From Bacteroidales bacterium (lineage in GTDB: Bacteria; Bacteroidota; Bacteroidia; Bacteroidales; WCHB1-69): 64,000 nucleotides of DNA. Shown one piece after another: positions 16,798 through 24,340 of this stretch. The DNA lies in NCBI GenBank assembly GCA_017554325.1, contig JAFZIP010000006.1, forward strand, positions 119,106 to 183,105, in the 5' to 3' direction. The translations under genes were made by a program, and so were the position numbers. Below the pieces are notes generated by a model. The model was not told the DNA's origin and searched no databases. It saw only the letters and a list, made by a program, of their open reading frames with translations. The first letter of the stretch is position 1; the number at the start of each line of letters is the position of its first letter.

Positions 16798-17667
16798 TTA
16801 TCGATTTCTATACTCCGTCGGCGTCATCCCAGTTTCGCGCTTGAAGAAGCGGGCGAAGGAACCCTGTTCATCGAAGCCGAGGGCAAAGGCGATGTCGCCG
16901 ATGGGGTCGATGCCGCCGCGCAGCAGCACCTTGGCCTGCAAGACGAGGCGGCAGTTGAGCCACTGCATCACCGTCTGGCCGCTGTACTCCTTGATGACTG
17001 CCGACAGGCGGTTGGGCGAGAGGCAGAGCTGGTTGGCGTAGAAAGGTATGGCGTGTTCGGTGGTGCCGTGCCGGTTCAGGAGTTCGATGAAACGTGTGAA
17101 AAGCCGCTCGCGATAGTCGCCCTGTTTGTGCTGCCGCTCGTCGGTCTGCTTCGCTGCGGTAACGGCAAGGTCGGCAATGAAGGCATGTTGCAGGTGACGC
17201 ACAGCGTCCATGTTCAGAGGTTGCTCAAGGGTGAGCATCTGCATAGAACGCAGGTAGCTGCCGAGCCGTTTCCGCTGCGGGTCAGCGACATCAACAAGCA
17301 CGGGGTTGTGCAGACTTTCGGGCAGCGGCAGGTCGCGGAACACGAAGCCTTGGAAACGGAAATCCTCGCTGTGTCCCTCCAGCTCGATGATGGCACCGAT
17401 GGGGAACACCAGTGCCTGTCCACTGGAGACGTGGAATTGCAACAGGTTGATGGTGTAATCAATCGTGCCGCCGGTGACGAGGAAAATGCGTCCCTCGTTG
17501 GTCATCATCGGCTGCCCCACGGGGATAAACGAGCGGGGAATGCTGTCCGAATCCATAATCAGCACCAGCTCCGGCGAGATATGGTTGGCCGTGTTCATGG
17601 CGTTCAACTCCGCGTGGTTGTCGGGCATCGTCAGTGTTTCGAAGCCTCTGTTTTCCTTGCTTTTCAT
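16798..17667 (-). CDS. AraC-family transcriptional regulator
   Basis: A 289-residue regulator. The C-terminal region (about residues 205-289) carries the two helix-turn-helix units of the AraC/XylS family: YANQLCLSPNRLSAVIKEY for the first and IGDIAFALGFDEQGSFARFF for the second, ending in the typical TGMTPTEYRN. The N-terminal half looks like a cupin-type sensor with a beta-rich FRFQGFVFRDLPL stretch; its signal is unknown. It is divergent from the HXXEE membrane gene, and paired direct repeats lie in the shared upstream region, which makes that gene its likely target. Confidence 0.9.
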   Translation of the reverse strand: MKSKENRGFETLTMPDNHAELNAMNTANHISPELVLIMDSDSIPRSFIPVGQPMMTNEGRIFLVTGGTIDYTINLLQFHVSSGQALVFPIGAIIELEGHSEDFRFQGFVFRDLPLPESLHNPVLVDVADPQRKRLGSYLRSMQMLTLEQPLNMDAVRHLQHAFIADLAVTAAKQTDERQHKQGDYRERLFTRFIELLNRHGTTEHAIPFYANQLCLSPNRLSAVIKEYSGQTVMQWLNCRLVLQAKVLLRGGIDPIGDIAFALGFDEQGSFARFFKRETGMTPTEYRNR

Positions 17668-17736
17668 GACTGAAAATGTTTGCCTTAATAACGTCGCATT
17701 GTGCAGATTATTGCGTCACAATAGGATTTGCACAAT

Positions 17737-17774
17737 CTTCGGCGGAATTGTTTAACGTGCTTCGGCGGAATTGT
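17737..17774 (+). promoter_or_regulatory. Paired 15-bp direct repeats: candidate AraC operator
   Basis: CTTCGGCGGAATTGT occurs at 17737-17751 and again identically at 17760-17774, 23 bases apart, about two helical turns. The second copy ends 2 bases before the -7 box at 17777. AraC-type activators typically bind direct repeats just upstream of the core promoter. Confidence 0.75.
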
Positions 17775-17776
17775 CG

Positions 17777-17784
17777 TACTTTTG
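17777..17784 (+). promoter_or_regulatory. -7 promoter box (TACTTTTG) for the HXXEE gene
   Basis: Consensus box abutting the second operator repeat; leader of about 45 bases before the ATG at 17837. Confidence 0.65.
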
Positions 17785-17836
17785 CTAAAAATATTCAGAC
17801 AGAATATAGAATATCCAACCTTAAAATAATACAATT

Positions 17837-18571
17837 ATGAATTACCACGAAATGATTGCAAAAGGCTTCACAGGCGATCCTTACAGCATGTTTTTCCACG
17901 TGTGGCCGTGGATTGGCCTTGGCGCTGCCATCGTGCTGCTGTTGCTCATCTTCTGCACCGATTTCCTTCGGTCGGACAAAACAAAGTCGCGCTTCCGCGA
18001 CCCTGTGTCGCTGGCGTGGATGGGAGCCGTCATCTATATGCTCCATAACTTGGAGGAATATGGCGTGGATATGTACGGCAACCAGCAGGCGTTCACCACG
18101 CTGATGTACCAGTTGCTGGGTGTGCGAATCGGCGAGGCGGCGTTCCTCTGCTGCAACCTGCTACTGGTATGGGTGGTCGGACCGTTGACGGCTGTGTTTG
18201 CGCAGAAAGGTTACCATCGGATGGCAGCAGGTATGGCCATTTTCGAACTCATCAACGGCTCGATGCATATCGTGCAAGCCATCAACCTCGGCTGCTACAA
18301 TCCCGGCCTGCTCAACTCCATCTTCCTCTGCCTGCCCGTCGGCATCTGGACGCTGTATGTGCTGTACGGTAAGCTGAAGTTTCCGAAGATGGATATCCTG
18401 TGGCTCTTCCTCGGGGCACTGTTCTACCATGTGGTGCTGATGGTCGGTATCGTTGGGGCCACCAAGGCTGGCCTTTCCGAGTGGGTGCAAGGCCTGATTA
18501 TGGTTGCTGATGCCGTCTGTTTGTTCTGGTTCTGGTGGCTGGTGGGGAAAAAGAGCAAACAAATTGCATAG
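17837..18571 (+). CDS. HXXEE-domain integral membrane protein
   Basis: A 244-residue protein with about six membrane helices. It has the family motif HNLEE (His70, Glu73, Glu74) at the end of the second helix, with further conserved histidines in GSMHIVQA (His144) and FYHVV (His198). The charged residues buried in helices suggest a metal site or a membrane enzyme, but the family function is not known. The divergent AraC gene and adjacent repeats indicate inducible expression. A hairpin of the CCGCAA family ends the gene. Confidence 0.8.
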   Translation: MNYHEMIAKGFTGDPYSMFFHVWPWIGLGAAIVLLLLIFCTDFLRSDKTKSRFRDPVSLAWMGAVIYMLHNLEEYGVDMYGNQQAFTTLMYQLLGVRIGEAAFLCCNLLLVWVVGPLTAVFAQKGYHRMAAGMAIFELINGSMHIVQAINLGCYNPGLLNSIFLCLPVGIWTLYVLYGKLKFPKMDILWLFLGALFYHVVLMVGIVGATKAGLSEWVQGLIMVADAVCLFWFWWLVGKKSKQIA

Positions 18572-18591
18572 TACAATTTGACAAACGAATC

Positions 18592-18632
18592 ATTCCGCGA
18601 CTCGGGCGAAGGCTTGGGTTGCGGAATTTTTT
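18592..18632 (+). terminator. Terminator after the HXXEE gene (CCGCAA-family hairpin)
   Basis: ATTCCGC pairs with GCGGAAT, with an imperfect inner stem, followed by T6. Confidence 0.75.
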
Positions 18633-18693
18633 ACTTCCAATTTTACTTTTTCCATTTTTACGGGTATATAGAAATGATTGGAAAAGATTTCAT

Positions 18694-19233
18694 ATGTCAA
18701 AAGATACCCAGATAATAGCGGCTATGGCAAAGAATCCTGACAAGGGGTTTGGAATGCTCATGAAAGAGTATCGGGAACCTGTCTATTGGCATATCCGCAG
18801 GTTGGTGGTGTCGCACGATGATGCGCTGGATGTGACTCAAGATACTTTTCTTAGGGTTTTCAGGGCATTCGACCAGTTCAACACCAAATATTCGTTGAAA
18901 ACCTGGGGTTTCCACATTGCCACGAATGAGGCACTCCGACTGCTCGGGCGCAATCAAGGGAGAATCACCGTCTCTCTTGACGAGCCAACCTCCGAAATTC
19001 TCAACCTGAAGGCTGACGACTACTTTGATTACAGTGACAAACTGACCGTTAAACTGCAACAGGCCATTCACGCTCTTCCGGTCAAACAACAGCTGGCTTT
19101 CAATTTCCGATACTATGACGAAATGTCATACGAAGAGATTGCAAAAGTCACCGATTCGACTGCGGCCAACATGAAGGCCAATTATCATATCGCCAAGGAA
19201 AAGATTATCCAATTCATGAACAATAACGAATAA
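18694..19233 (+). CDS. ECF-type sigma-70 family RNA polymerase sigma factor
   Basis: A 179-residue sigma factor with region 2 at about residues 25-90 (core binding and -10 recognition, including DDALDVTQDTFLRVFRAF and the WGFHIATNEALRLL helix) and region 4 at about 125-175 (ALPVKQQLAFNFRYYDEMSY, then the helix-turn-helix EEIAKVTDSTAANMKANYH). The ATG at 18694 is chosen because homology starts there; an in-frame start 53 codons earlier would overlap the previous gene and its terminator. It is followed 2 bases later by a membrane protein that is its likely anti-sigma partner. Confidence 0.9.
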   Translation: MSKDTQIIAAMAKNPDKGFGMLMKEYREPVYWHIRRLVVSHDDALDVTQDTFLRVFRAFDQFNTKYSLKTWGFHIATNEALRLLGRNQGRITVSLDEPTSEILNLKADDYFDYSDKLTVKLQQAIHALPVKQQLAFNFRYYDEMSYEEIAKVTDSTAANMKANYHIAKEKIIQFMNNNE

Positions 19234-19235
19234 TT

Positions 19236-19589
19236 ATGAAAGAACCGTTTGATTTTGAAAAGATTGGTAAGAAGATGCCCTACTCTGTTCCTGAGGGCTT
19301 TTTTGACACGATGGAGGAGAATATACATTCCGCTTTGTCGGGAACTAAAACACATCCGTTTTCATCAACCGTAAAGAACAAACGTCGAAAATGGATATAC
19401 CTGTTAACCGGAGCTGTAGCAGCAGTCGCGCTATTACTGCTCACGGTTCGTATCTTCCGTCCCACTCCTTCTGCTTCAGAATACAGTTTCGAGATGGTGG
19501 AACTGGCTTTCAACAATCTAAGTACTGACGATCAGAATTTTCTGATGGAAGTCTATGAAGACGATGTTTTTATGGCGGTGGACAATTAA
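19236..19589 (+). CDS. Single-pass membrane protein, probable anti-sigma factor
   Basis: A 117-residue protein with a cytoplasmic N-terminal half that includes MPYSVPEGFFDTMEENI, a pattern seen in Bacteroidota proteins encoded just after ECF sigma factors. One membrane helix lies at about residues 53-72 and a short acidic periplasmic tail follows. There is no recognisable zinc anti-sigma motif. Its position 2 bases after the sigma gene is the main reason for the call; a structural role is possible. Confidence 0.6.
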   Translation: MKEPFDFEKIGKKMPYSVPEGFFDTMEENIHSALSGTKTHPFSSTVKNKRRKWIYLLTGAVAAVALLLLTVRIFRPTPSASEYSFEMVELAFNNLSTDDQNFLMEVYEDDVFMAVDN

Positions 19590-19663
19590 CGATTGTTTGA
19601 CAGATGAAAATTGAATATAAAATTGCTTAATGTTAATTAATTGAACAATATAAACTTATAACA

Positions 19664-20092
19664 ATGAAAAGAAACGCATTAATTCTCATCATGCTGACAA
19701 TATTCAGTATAATGGCAGTAGCACAAAATAGCGAAAAACCTCGTATGAGTCGCGAAGAATTGGCCGAGAAGCAGGCCCTATATATAGCTCACGAGATTGC
19801 TTTGGATGATGCCTCAACGACAAAATTCGTGGCTGCCTATTGCGCCTATCAAAAAGAGGTGTGGGCTCTCGGACCCAGAGTGAAAGAAAACAAAGACACC
19901 GAAATGACGGAAGCTGAAGCCGAGCAGCTCATTCAAGCACGGTTTGAACGGAGTCAAAAAATCCTGACCATTAGGGAAAAATATTATAAAGAATATAGCA
20001 AATTCCTAACAGCTAAGCAAATAGAACGGGTTTATGAGATAGAAAGACAATTAATGCACCGGCTTTCGAAGTCAAAAAAAGGGGGTAAATGA
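19664..20092 (+). CDS. Periplasmic Spy/CpxP-like helical protein
   Basis: A 142-residue protein with a signal peptide (about residues 1-20, ending IMAVAQ). The mature part is highly charged and helical, with a C-terminal helix LTAKQIERVYEIERQLMHRL that resembles the LTxxQ repeat of Spy/CpxP stress chaperones. The same three-gene order (sigma factor, membrane protein, Spy-like protein) is common in Bacteroidota and points to an envelope stress response. Its stop overlaps the start of the next gene by 4 bases. Confidence 0.6.
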   Translation: MKRNALILIMLTIFSIMAVAQNSEKPRMSREELAEKQALYIAHEIALDDASTTKFVAAYCAYQKEVWALGPRVKENKDTEMTEAEAEQLIQARFERSQKILTIREKYYKEYSKFLTAKQIERVYEIERQLMHRLSKSKKGGK

Positions 20093-21429
20093 TGAAGAAA
20101 TTCACCTTGATGCTGATAGCTGTTCTTTCCCTTGCTGCCTGTAAAAAAGCCGAAGAGTGCATTTTCCCCACTACGGTTTCCATTCCTGCGGAACAGTATG
20201 CAAATATGCAGGAGTCATACGAAATGGAACAAATCACCGGAGGATTATGCCTCAACTTTCAAATATCTGGAATCACGCACATTGAATTGGAAAGTGTGGA
20301 TGGTTATGCCCTGGCAGGCACAGGTACCATTGTAACAGTAAACGGCCAAAAGAATATTTCTGAAATATCTGATCCACAATCTATTATCACTTTCAGAGCC
20401 ACTGCAAACGGAACTCTTGTCGCTGGCAAGGATTATTACATCACCACCTTCCCCTGTGATGTGTATGGAGGCTACCGATTATCCATCTATAAAGACGGTT
20501 TGGTGGCACACTTTTTTGGAGTGCACCAGCAATTTGAGGCTGGCAACTATATTGCACCATTTGACTTGGTTGAAAGCGAACTTGATTTTGTTGATCCCGC
20601 CGAACCTTTGGTGGAGGATGAAAGACCAGGGTTGAGTCCGGCCACACATCAGGCTTTGGTCCGATACAGGCAGAACCCCACCGCAGAAAATCGAGAGCTT
20701 CTATTAGAACAGATGGGTATTAGATACGACAAGGTGGTAGCACGAAAAAAAGCCAAACTCCGTCAGCTGGAACGAGAAGCTCACGACCAGCACCTCATCG
20801 ATGAAATGCAAGCCATTGTGGACGAGATGGTAGCGAACCGGGATGTCCGCATCTGGCAGCAATTCCTGCGGCTCATAGACCCCCGCGAGGACGAAGACCC
20901 CAACGATGCCTGGATGGTGCTTCGTGGCTCAACGGGCAACAATGCATACATAGGTTACACCCCTGTAACCAATGCCGAATATGCGGCATGCCAAATTTCT
21001 TTCACTTATCCAGCTAATCATGGGAATTATCCCGTGGTGAACACCACCTATTCTGAAGCTGTGGCTTTCTGCGATTGGTTATCTGACAACGACCCTGCCC
21101 ATAGCTATCGCCTCCCGTCCGAAGAGGAATGGATCTTGGCGGCGGGTCACATGCCCAAAGATGTAGCCATGAACAGCAACCATGTTCACAGCGGTCTCAC
21201 TCCCGTAGATGCATACGCCCAGACCACAGGTGCTTGTGGCGGTATCGACTTTTGGGGAAACTGTTGGGAATGGACTTCCACGCAAAACACCCAAGGCTGG
21301 TACATCGTCAAAGGAGGCAGCTGGAACTCCAGTCGGGATGCCTGCCGCACTGAGTATTCCGGAGAAGCCCGCAACGGAATCCTACCCTATTCCGATGTCG
21401 GTTTCCGGGTCGTAAGGGAAGACCGATAA
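20089..21429 (+). CDS. Lipoprotein with a SUMF1/formylglycine-generating-enzyme-like domain
   Basis: A 446-residue lipoprotein: the lipobox is LSLAAC. A beta-rich region of unknown family follows (about residues 25-180), then a helical charged linker (about 185-265). The C-terminal 165 residues are an FGE-sulfatase-type fold: GYTPVTNAEYAAC, AVAFCDWLSDND, YRLPSEEEWILAAG, WGNCWEWTST, GGSWNSSRDACR and DVGFRVVRE. In such domains sequences may oxidise a cysteine or simply bind ligands; the two catalytic cysteines were not identified with certainty here. Translationally coupled to the Spy-like gene (ATGA overlap). Confidence 0.75.
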   Translation: MMKKFTLMLIAVLSLAACKKAEECIFPTTVSIPAEQYANMQESYEMEQITGGLCLNFQISGITHIELESVDGYALAGTGTIVTVNGQKNISEISDPQSIITFRATANGTLVAGKDYYITTFPCDVYGGYRLSIYKDGLVAHFFGVHQQFEAGNYIAPFDLVESELDFVDPAEPLVEDERPGLSPATHQALVRYRQNPTAENRELLLEQMGIRYDKVVARKKAKLRQLEREAHDQHLIDEMQAIVDEMVANRDVRIWQQFLRLIDPREDEDPNDAWMVLRGSTGNNAYIGYTPVTNAEYAACQISFTYPANHGNYPVVNTTYSEAVAFCDWLSDNDPAHSYRLPSEEEWILAAGHMPKDVAMNSNHVHSGLTPVDAYAQTTGACGGIDFWGNCWEWTSTQNTQGWYIVKGGSWNSSRDACRTEYSGEARNGILPYSDVGFRVVREDR

Positions 21430-21440
21430 GAAACATTTTT

Positions 21441-21480
21441 CCGCAATTCAAGCAAAGTCTTGGATTGCGGATTTGTTTTT
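21441..21480 (+). terminator. Terminator of the sigma operon (CCGCAA-family hairpin)
   Basis: CCGCAATTCAAG pairs with CTTGGATTGCGG (one G-T pair) around a 6-base loop, with a T-rich tail. Confidence 0.8.
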
Positions 21481-21579
21481 CTGCAGGCCGAAAAAAAAAC
21501 TGCAATCTGTATGACACAAAAGCCACTACAATTCACATCCTCGGTTTTTCCGAGTGTGTGATTTCTGACTTATGATACC

Positions 21580-23124
21580 TCACCTCCTCCCCCAATTGTC
21601 CCGGTCCAGGCTGCGGAAATTGATGGCCTCGCTGAGGTGTCCCGTCTCAATATTCTCGCTGCCGTCAAGGTCGGCGATGGTGCGGGCCACTTTCAGGATG
21701 CGGTCGTAGGCGCGGGCCGACAAGCCCAACCTGTCCATTGCCTGCTTCAGAATGGCCTGCCCTGCCTCGTCAATCTGACAGTATTGCCGCACCATCCGGC
21801 TGCTCATCTGCGCGTTGCAGAAGATGTTGGCATGTTTCACAAAACGTACTTTCTGAATCTCCCGCGCCGCCACTACCCTTCTGCGAACATCTGCACTCCG
21901 CTCTGTAGGCTTGTTGGCAGCCAGTTCCTCATGACTCACGGGCACCACTTCCACGTGCAAATCGATGCGGTCCATCAGAGGACCGGACACCTTGCTCAAA
22001 TAGTGCTGCACCTCGCCAGGCTTGCACGTGCACGCGATGGTGGGATGGTTATAGTTGCCGCACGGACAGGGATTCATAGCCGCCACGAACATGAAGGAAG
22101 CCGGAAACTCAACCGAATACTGCGAACGCGAGATGGTAACACAACGGTCCTCCAGGGGCTGCCGCATCACCTCCAACACCTGCCGCTTAAATTCCGGCAA
22201 TTCATCAAGAAAGAGCACACCATTGTGGGCGAGACTGATCTCCCCAGGCTGCGGATGTGTGCCTCCGCCGACCAAGGCAACATCCGAAATTGTATGATGC
22301 GGAGAGCGGAACGGGCGCACCGCAATCAGCGAAGCATAGCGGCTCATCTTGCCCGCCACGGAATGTATCTTGGTGGTCTCCAATGCCTCTTCCAGTGTCA
22401 ACGGAGGTAGTATTGAGGGCAGTCGCTTGGCCAGCATGGTCTTGCCCGACCCCGGCGGACCGATGAGGATGACATTATGCCCACCTGCCGCCGCTATCTC
22501 CAACGCCCGCTTGATGTTCTCCTGCCCTTTGACATCGGAGAAATCGTATTCGTAGTTGTTCAGGTTGCGCTGAAACTCCGCCTCAATATTCACGGTCGTC
22601 GGGACAATGGGCACATCCTTGTCAAAGTAATCGATCACCTGCTTGATATTCTCCACGCCCAACACTTCCACGCCCTGCACGATAGCCGCTTCGCGCGCGT
22701 TTTGCACAGGCAGGATGATGGCCTTCTTGCCCCGCTTGCGCGCCTCCAATGCAATGGGCAATGCCCCGCGGATAGGCTGTAACGTGCCATCCAGCGACAA
22801 CTCTCCCATGATGTAATAGTCTGGCAATCGCCCGCCGCCCCGAATCTGCTCGGAGGCAGCCAGTATGGCAATGGCCAGCGTCAAGTCAAACGCCGAGCCC
22901 TCCTTGCGGATGTCCGCCGGAGCCATGTTGATGACCACTTTCCGCCCAGGAATACGGAAATTATAATTCTTCAGCGCGGTCTCAATCCGCTGCTGACTCT
23001 CTTTGATGGCACTGTCGGGGAGTCCAACCAGATGGAATCCGATGCCGACATCCACGCTCACTTCCACGGCGATATGGATCGCCGCCACGCCCATCAGGGC
23101 GCACGAATAGGTTCTTACTAACAT
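21580..23124 (-). CDS. yifB: YifB/ComM-family magnesium-chelatase-like AAA ATPase
   Basis: A 514-residue protein. Residues 1-160 form the N-terminal Lon-protease-like substrate domain ([27 protein letters not shown]). The AAA core has Walker A GPPGSGKT at residues 222-229 and Walker [12 protein letters not shown] near 305. A Mg-chelatase-like C-terminal domain follows ([18 protein letters not shown]). In competent bacteria ComM is a branch-migration helicase that helps integrate incoming DNA. The full set of motifs is intact. A deleted second copy lies at 16462-16640. Confidence 0.92.
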   Translation of the reverse strand: MLVRTYSCALMGVAAIHIAVEVSVDVGIGFHLVGLPDSAIKESQQRIETALKNYNFRIPGRKVVINMAPADIRKEGSAFDLTLAIAILAASEQIRGGGRLPDYYIMGELSLDGTLQPIRGALPIALEARKRGKKAIILPVQNAREAAIVQGVEVLGVENIKQVIDYFDKDVPIVPTTVNIEAEFQRNLNNYEYDFSDVKGQENIKRALEIAAAGGHNVILIGPPGSGKTMLAKRLPSILPPLTLEEALETTKIHSVAGKMSRYASLIAVRPFRSPHHTISDVALVGGGTHPQPGEISLAHNGVLFLDELPEFKRQVLEVMRQPLEDRCVTISRSQYSVEFPASFMFVAAMNPCPCGNYNHPTIACTCKPGEVQHYLSKVSGPLMDRIDLHVEVVPVSHEELAANKPTERSADVRRRVVAAREIQKVRFVKHANIFCNAQMSSRMVRQYCQIDEAGQAILKQAMDRLGLSARAYDRILKVARTIADLDGSENIETGHLSEAINFRSLDRDNWGRR

Positions 23125-23175
23125 GTCTGTGATTATTTTGTTTTGATGTTACATTATTTAATGATACGAGGGATG

Positions 23176-24063
23176 TCACTCTCTCATCTTAAATATTTCA
23201 TCTTGGGTAAGACCTGTCGAAGCGGAAATAGTCTCTACATCCAGACCGTAGGCCAGCATATTAAGAACCAGCTGTTTCTTACCAGCCGCCAATCCTTTCT
23301 CCATACCTTTTTCAAAACCCTCTTCAACACCGTCCTCGCGGGCGCAGGCAATGGCATCCTGCACATCCTCGTATTCAAAAATGCTCTTTTCGTATTCCTC
23401 TTTTTCCATCTTGCTTAGTTTTGATATTTTGCATTCCTCTATGAGTTTTTGGAAGACACCCTTTTCTGCCGAACCGTAGTCTTGGTCTGTTCTGCTGGCA
23501 ATGGAAGTGAGCAGATCAAGCCACTTGTGCATGGGCGATTCCTCCGAGCCCTTGTCTTTGACGGCGGCAAATTTAGGCAATTCCACGAAATAATAAGTTG
23601 TTTTATCGCAAAAAATCTCATTATGCTCGTTTTTGAGCTGCACCTTATGGAAGAAATTGTCGCACCCGTCAAATTCGGAGGCGCAATAGTCCAGGATATT
23701 GAAGGAGTAGATGTAGGGGATATTATACCGCCGCGCTCCTTTCTCAGCCTGGCTGCTGACGACACGGCTTACGTAAGTAATGACCCTCTCTGGAAAGAAA
23801 TGCTGCCTTGCCCGTTGCATCTCAATGATGAAATGCTCGCCATCAGCATTCCGGCAAAAGATATCGAAGATGACCCTTTTCTCTTGCGGCCAGACACCGG
23901 ATTGCTCATTGGGCAACAGCGTGAGGTCAGTGATGATGCCGACATCGTCGGCGATGCATGCGTTCAGAAAATTGATGAGAAGATCTTTGTTGTTCTCTGA
24001 GGCGAAAATCCGCTTGAAGCCAAAATCGGACAGCGGGTCAAAAAATATCATGTCTTTATTCAT
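23176..24063 (-). CDS. PD-(D/E)XK nuclease family transposase (Rpn-like)
   Basis: A 295-residue protein of the family often annotated as a putative transposase or recombination-promoting nuclease. The opening FDPLSDFGFKRIFASENN is characteristic, and the nuclease core appears as VIFDIFCRNADGEHFIIEMQ (Asp, then Glu-x-Gln). The C-terminal tail is Gly/Lys-rich (FEKGMEKGLAAGKKQ). The ATG at 24063 is preferred over an upstream start at 24108 because homology begins there and the promoter box lies between. No terminal inverted repeats or target duplications were seen, so it may be a resident gene rather than a mobile element. Confidence 0.82.
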   Translation of the reverse strand: MNKDMIFFDPLSDFGFKRIFASENNKDLLINFLNACIADDVGIITDLTLLPNEQSGVWPQEKRVIFDIFCRNADGEHFIIEMQRARQHFFPERVITYVSRVVSSQAEKGARRYNIPYIYSFNILDYCASEFDGCDNFFHKVQLKNEHNEIFCDKTTYYFVELPKFAAVKDKGSEESPMHKWLDLLTSIASRTDQDYGSAEKGVFQKLIEECKISKLSKMEKEEYEKSIFEYEDVQDAIACAREDGVEEGFEKGMEKGLAAGKKQLVLNMLAYGLDVETISASTGLTQDEIFKMRE

Positions 24064-24085
24064 AATAAAATGTTTTAGGTTGCTG

Positions 24086-24093
24086 CAAAGATA
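24086..24093 (-). promoter_or_regulatory. -7 promoter box (TATCTTTG) for the PD-(D/E)XK gene
   Basis: Minus-strand consensus 22 bases before the ATG at 24063. Confidence 0.55.
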
Positions 24094-24311
24094 CAACACC
24101 CAAATCATTTTTCAAGGGTTTAAGCAAAAATATTTATATCGTAATAATCAGTATGTTAGAAAATTACATAGTGTTATTTTAAGTATTAGTTGTTAAATGG
24201 TGAAGCGGGATTTGGAAGGATTGTTAGAGCTCCGCAACAAGCAAAACGACACGGTTAACGTTGGAGCTACCTGTGGCGGAACCCTCAAATCAACCCTATC
24301 TCAATTTATTG

Positions 24312-24319
24312 TATCTTTG
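24312..24319 (+). promoter_or_regulatory. -7 promoter box (TATCTTTG) for the secreted nuclease-like gene
   Basis: Consensus box 21 bases before the ATG at 24341. The roughly 220 bases to its left hold no convincing gene. Confidence 0.6.
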
Positions 24320-24340
24320 CGCGACATAACAAAAATCACA

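Noticed and set aside
21534..21560. A hairpin (CTCGG/CCGAG with extended arms) after yifB
   Set aside because: Short, mismatched and without a T run on the minus strand; too weak to call a terminator.
23176..24063. A complete insertion sequence around the PD-(D/E)XK gene
   Set aside because: No terminal inverted repeats or target-site duplication were seen.
24094..24311. A gene between the PD-(D/E)XK gene and the secreted nuclease
   Set aside because: Only an open extension upstream of the nuclease start; no homology and the promoter lies after it.
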